Below, in pieces: positions 54,879-62,000 of a DNA stretch of 62,000 bases (the stretch's first letter is position 1; every line of letters starts with the position of its first letter). The translations under genes were made by a program, and so were the position numbers. Source of the stretch: Branchiostoma floridae. Lineage: Eukaryota > Chordata > Leptocardii > Amphioxiformes > Branchiostomatidae. Under the pieces are notes generated by a model. That model saw only the letters and a list, made by a program, of their open reading frames with translations, made no database searches and was not told where the DNA came from. The stretch spans positions 21,611,232-21,673,231 of the forward strand of contig NC_049992.1 in the NCBI RefSeq assembly GCF_000003815.2, written 5' to 3'.

Positions 54879-55334
54879 ATTATTGTATTGTATTCTATTT
54901 CACACTGGATGAAGAGGATGCACCACCAGTTGTGCAAACATGTGGGATTGTGCCTTGACAGAAGGTGTCAGTTTGACAGTGCTAAATTTATTATTGGCCG
55001 GGTGCTGGAACAACTAATTCCAAGAAGTCTGGTCTGTCAGAGGGTACAATAGTCAACTGGCTACAAAAGTGGCACCAACAGACACCAAGGAGAGGATAGC
55101 AAAGTCAAGTGCAAGAAGTGTTCCCACATACATTATGAATTTATGACAGAAACACCAGCTTTATATATGATAAGTATATTTGTGACAATATTGTAACTAA
55201 GGCTTAGGTCACAATTGGAAAAAGGGGCCCTGCCGGGCAGTTCACGGGATGTTTTTTTGGACTTTCGGGCGTGACCCCTGCGTTGACCTGTGGGACACCT
55301 CGCGGCTGCCGGGGTATTTTCAGGCCCGGCCGGG
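54879..55334. other. No gene seen
   Basis: Unassigned. GC-rich from 55220 onwards. Confidence 0.3.
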
Positions 55335-55380
55335 ACCCTGGTTCGATTTAAGTCTGACTTAAAATGAACCAGGGACCCGC
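55335..55380. repeat. ~20-bp-arm palindrome in a GC-rich block
   Basis: CCCTGGTTCGATTTAAGT and ACTTAAAATGAACCAGGG are inverted repeats around CTG, with GGGA/ACCC extensions. It lies in the centre of a 350-bp GC-rich block (55220-55460), possibly a foldback element. Confidence 0.6.
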
Positions 55381-56424
55381 TCGTACAACCACCCCGCGAC
55401 CTAATCGTGACAACACCGAGAGGGACCGCGCCGGTTGCCGGCAGTCTGTCGGAATGAATTCGTTACGTCAAAGACCAGGTTTACAGAATTAAGATGTGTT
55501 ATTTGTAACATCGGGTCAAATATGTGACGTCACAGATCACGTGAAAGGACAAAAGCCGTGAACTCACGCGTATCGCAGTGCAGTTCTTACGCGTATTACA
55601 GAGGAGTGCAGAGCGCTATACCAATGATAATTGTAGATATTACAATTTCAACCATTTGTTTGTTTTCATTGAGGTCATGAGGGAGGTAAGGTTCAGATAA
55701 TATATAACAGAGATACAGATTACATTGAGTACTAATGAATCAATCAACATATATCACCACACATACATGGTACAAACCATATAGTAGGGCGAGAAGCTCA
55801 GTGTCCGTTCGTTTTGGTCATTTCTTTTACTTCAAGGGTCTCTTAAAGCAGGTCAGATTTGGGGCCATGGTTTCAAACAAAGCATTTCGTGACAGGCATG
55901 TCAGAAAGACCAAGAATTTTAAGTGTAGTGCAGTCTGCTTTGTGGGGTATGAAGATTGATAATGCTTGTGAGAGCCTTGAATAAGTACAGTAACTTGCCT
56001 TGCCTCGTGTAGATAAGCAGGAAAACTTCAATTATAACCACGTCATTGCTTGTCTGCTGTTGGTACGTAATACCAAAGTTAAGGGTTGCACAACGTGTTG
56101 CATCTGTAGAAAAATACAACACAATTTGTGAAATAAAAACGTTCTTTCTTGAAGTTGAAATACAACGGTGCCTTCTTTTTAATGTGTGAAACACCCGCAT
56201 GCTGTGTGCGTGTTGTAATCAAGAAATAAAAGTTAGATTTCCGTACAGTACTACTTATGGTATACTAGCACCGTAGTTCCGGGTCATTCTCACGAGGGAT
56301 TTATTTTTTCAAATCCAAGTTTTCGTTAAGGGGGAGAGCGGAGTGAAAATAGTTGAATTTGCTCTTAAGCAAACACCGGTCTTTCTACTTCATTTAACGA
56401 TCCATACAAACGATTGTAAGATTA
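55381..56424. other. No gene seen
   Basis: Unassigned. Short frames at 55735 (plus) and 55919 (minus) show no domains. Confidence 0.3.
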
Positions 56425-56600
56425 TTTCCCTTTGTAACTCGAGATGATGTAGATGGATTTCCATGATATTTGATGGATAGGTAGGGGTATCGGAGGCTAA
56501 GAGGAAGGTCAAGTTCAATAATGGGCCTCCTAGCGACGAGTTGCGATTCTGCAGCGAAGCTTTACAGTTGGAGATAAAATTTTGTTTAGGTATGGTGAAA
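56425..56600 (+). mobile_element. Helentron-like element fragment H13
   Basis: GTAACTCGAGATGATGTAGA, GATATTTGATGGATAGGTAG, GGTCAAGTTCAATAATGGGC and CCTAGCGACGAG belong to the shared body start. No termini. Confidence 0.55.
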
Positions 56601-56734
56601 TAAATCTTTATATTGTATTCGTAATGTTTTAGCCTGTTTTAATCGCGCTTCTCAGGCCCGTCGTACATTGCCGCGCCTATCACGGGGAGGAGTCTACAAG
56701 CTCCGGATAGCGGAGTTTGTGTTACACAGACTAG

Positions 56735-57250
56735 TTATGTTTCTTCTTCTTTCTTCTCCTGTCAAGTATCCAAAGTGATTCATCTTTGTCGTTCCTAGAC
56801 CGAATGACTTAAAAATTGTCATAAGGTAGAGTTAACCTATACCCCTAGGTGGTAATTTTTCATATCCGCCCCTAAAATGATTATGTTGAGTTTTTTCTGT
56901 CATTTTTAGACCAAAGCATTATATGCTGGATCCATGTGACCTGGTATTACAACTGAATGACCTCAAATTTGGCACAGAGGTACCTTGATCATATATCCAT
57001 ATGGATTCAATAACACTTTTGGTATGCAGTACAACGGATTGCTTAATTTTGGGATTTTGGGTCAGTTCTTGACCAAAAAAGTACATTTGGTACAGAAGTG
57101 CCCTGTACTCATGCTAAAATGCTTAATTTCACCATTTTTAGGCCAGTTTCTGACAAAAAAAGTATATTCTTGGCTCCTGTACCCAGGTTTTACTACCAGA
57201 TGGCCTGAAATTTCGTGTTCCTGTGGCTCCTGTTCAGTGGTTTGACCTAA
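56735..57250 (+). repeat. Dispersed repeat Q, copy 2, with internal sub-repeats
   Basis: Shares TTCTTCTTTCTTCTCCTGTC and GTCGTTCCTAGACCGAATGA with 53690-53990. Words of the type 'TGACCAAAAAAGTA..TTGGTACAG..GCCCTGTAC' repeat two to three times. Confidence 0.6.
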
Positions 57251-57559
57251 ACTATGGTACAGGGGTGCACTAGTTAGTCATTCAAATTACCCAGTTATGA
57301 TGTTTGGCATGAACTACTTCAAAATGACTTTTTTTGGGATTCTTTGGTTAATTTTCAAATGGCCACAGGGGCCAATGACCTCAAGGTCGTTTAGCCCAAT
57401 TGAAGGCTTTCTCAGGTACAGGTCTGTAGTATTATTATATATGTCTATATAACTTAATCAAAAAGGTAACCAATCACTTAGCCTCAATCAATATTCTGAG
57501 GAGGATTTGGCAGCCAATCAGCGAGCCTGGCGTTATCTGGAAGAGTCACTTCCACATCT
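57251..57559. other. No gene seen
   Basis: Unassigned, possibly a decayed extension of repeat Q. Confidence 0.3.
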
Positions 57560-57983
57560 GGTGATTATGTAAAGTTTTTCAGTGGGTGTATTTTTGGACT
57601 GGTCTATTTTGCAATTTTACATGGGGTGTGCTGAAGAGTCCGTTCTTGCACGGAGGGAAGCATTTTTTAAAATTCATTTTTGGACTGTCTTTCAATGTGG
57701 TTATTTATGGACTGGTCTAATTTTCAATTTTACTTGAGGGTGCTGGAAGAATCCATTCTTGTACGATGAGGGCATTTCCTAAAATCCACTTTTGAACTTT
57801 GGTGATTATGTCAAAGTCCTATTTGAGCGGATGTATTTTTGGACTGCTGCACTTTACATAAGGGTATTACTGAGGGGGAATAATTGCACACGGAGGGGGA
57901 ATAATTTCAAATTCAGTTTTGGACGGGTGATAATTGAAAATTCCATTTTAGCGGAAGTGTTTTTGGACTGGTCTATTATTGTG
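57560..57983 (+). repeat. Dispersed 'TTTTTGGACTGGTCTATTTT' repeat, tandem copies
   Basis: Four or five degenerate ~110-bp units with TGTATTTTTGGACTGGTCTA, TTACATGGGGTGTGCTG(G)AAGAG and TTCTTGCACG, running straight into the truncated LINE-F. Confidence 0.7.
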
Positions 57984-58895
57984 GGACCCTTATTGTTTTT
58001 GATATATGTTAATGATCTTGCTGAAGCATCCAAAATATTCTTTTTTATCCTATTTGCTGATGATACAAATCTCTTCCTCTCACATGCAGACTATGATTCG
58101 TTAATACGTCTAACCAATCAGGAATTAGAAAAAGTCATCACATGGTTCGAAACCAACAAGCTATCAGTTAATATTAAAAAGACGTACTATCTTATCTTTT
58201 GCAGTAAAAACAAGACCTATAATAAGAAAAATGCCAATATCTTCCTAAAGAACCTTCCTCTTTCCCAAGAATGCCAGGCTAAATTCCTAGGCGTACTTAT
58301 TGATGATCGACTAACATGGAAGCCCCACATTGCAATGATATTAAATAAAATTTCAAAAACTATCGGGATTATAGGGAAAATTCGACATCTTTTATCCCAG
58401 AAAACCTTTATAACCATATATAACAGTCTAATCTATCCATATCTCATTTATTGTAATATTGTTTGGGGAAACGCCTACAAAACTTCTCTACACCCTTTAT
58501 TAATTCTACAGAAAAAAATTCTACGCATTGCGACATGTTCGAGTTTCTATACTCACTCTTCACCACTATTTGAGAAACTTAGAATTTTGAATATCTATGA
58601 CGTTAACAGATTTCAACTTGCTCTATTCACAGCCCAACACATAAACCGTACTCTCCCCGATACCTTTGACAGCTTTCTTAATTTCCGCTCGCAGTTTCAC
58701 AATTATCAAACTCGCCAAAGCACAAATCTGCACATCCCCCTATTCAGAACCTCTCTTGCCCAAATGTCTGTTAAATACATGTGTGTAAAGATATGGAACG
58801 ATCTTCCCCCCTCCCTTAAGAATCATATTTCCTCTCCCCTGACTTTTAAACGTAATCTGAAAATCCATCTGTTAATCCACCCGAGCCCTCTGTAG
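57984..58895 (+). mobile_element. LINE-F, 5'-truncated RT and C-terminal region, open frame
   Basis: GPLLFLIYVNDLAEASK, FADDTNLF (active site FADD 58053-58064), KLSVNIKKTYYLIF, KFLGVLIDDRLTWKPH, SLIYPYLIYCNIVWGNAY, ILRIATCSSFYTHSSPLF, then KIWNDLPPSLKNHISSPLTF and a stop. About 300 codons uninterrupted. Same lineage as LINE-C; general pattern CR1/Jockey-like. The upstream frame (57792 on) is repeat sequence that happens to be open. Confidence 0.85.
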
Positions 58896-59310
58896 TAGCC
58901 ACATTTTTTTTTTCTTTTTAATCATATTATCTTAATTCATTCCATTATTTGATTATCTTTATTGCACTATTATCATTTTCTAAGTATTATACTGATTTAC
59001 TATTTATCGTTAAGTCTATTAATTACTTGTTTATCCTTATTGCATCATTAGTACTTTCTACATATTACGTTACTTTATCATTCATTGTTAATTCATACCA
59101 TCAATTACTTGTTTATCCTCATTGTATCATTATTATTCTATGTATTACTTTACTTTATTATTATATATCATAATCAATTTTGTTCAGTTTAAAGGAGGAG
59201 GGCTAAGTATAAGCTTCACAAGCTTTTTCCCTCCTCCTGCACCTGTTTTATCCATTGTTTTCGTTTTGTGCTTTAAATGTAATACTTGTGTGCGAATAAA
59301 TAAACAAACA
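58896..59310 (+). mobile_element. LINE-F 3' UTR: ~85-bp repeats, stem-loop, AATAAA tail
   Basis: Three degenerate repeats (TTACTTGTTTATCCTYATTG-type) at 58945-59165. Then AGGAGGAGGG pairs with CCCTCCTCCT (59190-59238) around an inner AAGCTT hairpin, ending AATAAATAAACAAACAAAC. The layout parallels 51197-51297. Confidence 0.75.
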
Positions 59311-59337
59311 AACAATTGTAAATTTACACATTTTCAT

Positions 59338-59435
59338 GCCGGGGGTGGGGTGACCTTTGTTGCTCAATTCAATTTTGGATTCGTTTTCTTATTCGAAAGG
59401 CCATGTTTTCAGTGGGAGTATTTCTGGACTGAGCA
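59338..59435 (+). repeat. Dispersed repeat, copy like 49276
   Basis: TTCTTATTCGAAAGGCCATG and TTTTCAGTGGGAGTATTTCT match 49325-49370. Confidence 0.65.
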
Positions 59436-59822
59436 AGTCAGCACTTTTATTTACCTGGGGACCACCAGAGATGCCTCAGAAGCCGTGTCCGATGGTACCA
59501 TCGTGTCACCAGAGACAACTAGTGTTTTAAAAAGCAGTTGTGGCGGCCAGCAGGCTAAGGTGGTTGGGCCACATTCTAAGAATGCCCAGGGAAAGACTAC
59601 CAAGACTCCTGCTGGAATGAACCCCAAACCACGGCAAGAGGTCCAGGGGTAGGCCCAGACAAACCTGGCTCAACAGCGTCATGGACGACCTGAAGTTAAC
59701 CACAGGAAATAACAACTTGAGGGTGCGCGAGATTGAAGTAATGGCCCAGGACCGCCCAGAATGGCGCCGATTGGTCCGGAGGAGACGTCAACGCCTTGGT
59801 GCAGGCCACTCAGCAAGCTGAG
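59431..59822 (+). mobile_element. LINE-G C-terminal remnant
   Basis: VSTFIYLGTTRDASEAVSDG is the 'YLG..xxDG' motif. A deletion follows, then RLRWLGHILRMPRERLPRLL, one TGA, GRPRQTWLNSVMDD and EWRRLVRRRRQRLG with a stop at 59820. This is the classic C terminus of RTE/Jockey-type elements. Confidence 0.8.
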
Positions 59823-59879
59823 GATACCTTATCACATATGAAATATCAAGTAAGTATTTCTGGACTGGCCTATTGTGCA

Positions 59880-60066
59880 AATTCACATGTCTCGTCCTGT
59901 CCTAGTCCGCTTTAGAAAATATAGTGACAAACTGAATATTTTATACCAATCAAAATTACTAGCTAATCAAAATATTTCATTGAATCACCCCACATCCTCG
60001 TATGAAGTTGCTGATTTAGAGCATGTTCTTCTCAATTACTGCAAAACGCTACTTCAGGTTCCCAGA
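59880..60066 (+). mobile_element. LINE-H fragment
   Basis: VRFRKYSDKLNILYQSKLLA..DLEHVLLNYCKTLLQVPRSS resembles the 'FCK.LLGVPRSSSN' motif preceding the C-terminal domain of LINE-E type elements. Bounded on the right by the 60075 duplication. Confidence 0.5.
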
Positions 60067-60074
60067 AGTTCCGT

Positions 60075-60510
60075 TAAGGTGGGTTTACACCTGCGTATAT
60101 TTTCATGCCGCATGAGTTCCGTTTTGACATTTTTCGACATTTTGACTAATTTCTTCAATACGCGGCCGCACGCACAAGTCGCACCTCTATCGCATCTGAA
60201 TCGTCTTTAGAAAGTTTCACGTACGCAGGCAAACGAAAATATACGCCCAGTTCGTCTGATAGTTTTGGACATGCACAAAACTATCATTCGTAAGGTGGGT
60301 TTACACCTGCGTATATTTTCATGCCGCATGAGTTCCGTTTTGACATTTTTCGACATTTTGACTAATTTCTTCAATACGCGGCCGCACGCACAAGTCGCAC
60401 CTCTATCGCATCTGAATCGTCTTTAGAAAGTTTCACGTACGTAGGCAAACGAAAATATACGCCCAGTCCGTCTGATAGTTTTGGACATGCACAAAACTAT
60501 CATTCGTACG
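60075..60510. repeat. 216-bp tandem duplication (two copies)
   Basis: TAAGGTGGGTTTACACCTGC starts at 60075 and 60291. The copies are almost identical and carry inverted words (CGTATATTTTC near the start, GAAAATATACG near the end), so each unit could be a small TIR element. Confidence 0.9.
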
Positions 60511-60868
60511 CAGTTTGGTGCCCAAAACGTTATGGATGCGCAATACAGTGGTCCCACGTCGGTCGATTGCGCTATGAAGACGCTACATGTTTGCGCTTTA
60601 CACGCAGTAATACGCGGAAATCGCGGTAATGCGAGTACATAGCGTTCTTACAGCGCAGACACAACGCACCATGAGCGACCGTATAACGAATGCACACATA
60701 GATCACGATTTAGTAACGTGCGTTCTGCGATCGCTTTGCGCATACTACGCGTACTGATAGCGTGATCGACGCACACTCCAGATTTGGAATAAATACGAAG
60801 GTGCATCTGACTCCAGACAAGAAAAATTATCTCAAGATGTATATAACTTTATTGCACAACACTTGTAC
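60511..60868. repeat. CpG- and TACGCG-rich continuation of the 60-kb repeat
   Basis: Many TACGC/GCGTA words, as in 28557-28745. No coding evidence. Confidence 0.4.
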
Positions 60869-60945
60869 GAGGTACAAAGTATGGCATCTACATAATTACA
60901 GTGCTTATAGCACTGTAGTTATGTAGATGCCATACTTTGTACCTC
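60869..60945. repeat. Long hairpin: 36-bp arms, one mismatch, 5-nt loop
   Basis: Left arm 60869-60904 (starts GAGGTACAAAGTATGGCATC), loop TTATA, right arm 60910-60945 (ends ATGCCATACTTTGTACCTC). One mismatch. It could be a LINE 3' structure, a foldback element or a small-RNA precursor. Confidence 0.9.
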
Positions 60946-61015
60946 TTAACTTTAGTTAAGGCATATCTAATATCTAATAACTAATACAGGAGTTGTATTA
61001 TGGGATAAGTTTCTT

Positions 61016-61310
61016 TTACAAGAGGCTTTTACAATCATTTGGGGAATTTCTAATGTCTAAACCTTCTTTGATATATTTTCCTCTATCTGCCATGCAGGGA
61101 TTGTCACATGTCATTATGTATTTGAATTTGCACTTCAGGTCCATTTGGATAAATCCTTGTGTACAAAATGACAGCCTTCTGTATAGAGAATTGCGTATAT
61201 CGGAATATTTGGGACATACAACCATAAAGTGATATTCGTCTTCTATTAGCTCTGGACAGAATGGACAAACCCTCTGGTCGATAGGGATTTTTTGGAATCT
61301 TCCGTTTTAT
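61016..61310 (-). mobile_element. LINE-I C-terminal fragment, LINE-E type
   Basis: IDQRVCPFCPELIEDEYHFM, VVCPKYSDIRNSLYRR: the same C-x2-C..EDE-x-HF..C module as LINE-E. The long hairpin at 60869-60945 lies on its 3' side. Confidence 0.75.
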
Positions 61311-62000
61311 GATGTCAGATCCAGGCCAGGACTGACGAATTTGTACCGGGGGCATGGAGAGATGGTCACAACTTGCAGGACACCATGAATGCAGGACACT
61401 GGTCCCAACAGAGCCTCCAGGGACGGGAAGATGTAGAGGAACCTGCTCAAGCACTGGGTCAATTTGTGTGACACACGTGCCATTTTGTGTAACAGATATT
61501 TGACTTAATTTGCTGATAATGGCACTTTTTTTTGTGTGTAGAACCACATGATATAAAGGTGCAATATAGAGCCATATTACAACTTTGAAAGAGGGCGTAA
61601 GGTTTCATAATTGTTTAATTTACGTGTTTGATAAAGATCTTGAATACGTTTTGTGGTGTGTATGAGTGTGATTTTTATAGTAGTTGAAATACTAAGATGA
61701 TAGGGGAAATCATTAAGGACAAAGTGAAAACAAACACAATCTTAACAGCGCACATAATTTCTTAAGGTAAATGATGGCCCACATTTCTGTAAAAGCACAG
61801 TGTCACTGCTTTACTGCTTCGCAAATGAATAAAAATAACCTCTTCACTGTTTACTTGTCAATGTTCTACTTGCACTGCCTGTAAACAAAGGCATACGTAG
61901 TACAAAGGGTTCCTCTAACAAAAACACTCTATTGGCAATGCTCGCAAACAAAAGTATATGTAACACAAACTGTTCCTCTGACACACCTGAAATGCGTTTG
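61311..62000. other. No gene seen
   Basis: The upstream part of the minus-strand frame (61104-61547) has no further recognisable LINE motif. Unassigned AT-rich sequence to the window end. Confidence 0.3.

Noticed and set aside
57792-57983. N-terminal part of the 367-codon frame as part of LINE-F
   Set aside because: This stretch is the dispersed TTTTTGGACTGGTC repeat that happens to be open; LINE homology starts at GPLLF.

Overview
This is a eukaryotic, intron-rich and transposon-dense window, most likely from a cephalochordate (amphioxus, Branchiostoma type). The reasoning is inference. It has spliced genes with GT-AG exons, an FNDC4/FNDC5 (irisin-precursor-like) gene with a chordate-like transmembrane tail, several non-LTR retrotransposon lineages, a tRNA-derived SINE, MITEs, and long low-complexity tracts. 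There are no operons, bacterial genes or CRISPR arrays. Most long reading frames are chance frames in repeats. Eight runs of N (5317-5443, 7737-7836, 9487-9586, 18390-18489, 19384-19483, 21590-21983, 25728-25827, 47363-47689) mark assembly gaps.

Host genes. (1) Minus strand, 8053 to 1485: eight small exons whose splice phases all agree encode the N-terminal ~296 residues of a protein resembling the G2E3-like HECT ubiquitin-ligase family (Cys-rich N terminus, Lys-rich linker, a ubiquitin-like/PB1-like segment). The rest would lie to the left of the window. (2) Plus strand, 19167-19274: a probable terminal exon of an unidentified gene. (3) Minus strand, 35092 to 29383: the fibronectin-III exon and the transmembrane/cytoplasmic terminal exon of an FNDC4/5-like receptor, joined by a phase-1 intron of about 5 kb. 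The signal-peptide exon was not found.

Repeats by region. 9-23 kb: MITEs with 9-bp target duplications, a SINE dimer, a hAT-like MITE, and two arrays of one 25-bp minisatellite with a 150-bp higher-order period. 24.9-28.6 kb: nested DNA elements. 30-42 kb: a stack of related elements inside and upstream of the FNDC gene, plus (TACA)n and (AAAAT)n microsatellites. 42.6-45.5 kb: one LINE inserted in another. 46.2-49.2 kb: a LINE reading frame split by a 2.3-kb element. 51.4-53.6 kb: a LINE carrying a second LINE with an 11-bp target duplication. 57.5-61.3 kb: several LINE 3' ends and a 36-bp-arm hairpin.

The main discovery candidate is a dispersed superfamily of at least a dozen rolling-circle (Helentron/HINE-like) non-autonomous elements. 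They share one end ending GAACTCTAGT (or GAACTCTTGT), a 5' hairpin starting TACC, usually a simple repeat just inside it, and a modular body. Different subfamilies have different hairpin sequences, and in each the 3' subterminal inverted repeat has changed to match. Two insertions into recognisable hosts (a LINE frame and another copy of the family) allow exact empty-site reconstruction. Both show insertion within a T run with a net gain of two Ts and no target duplication.
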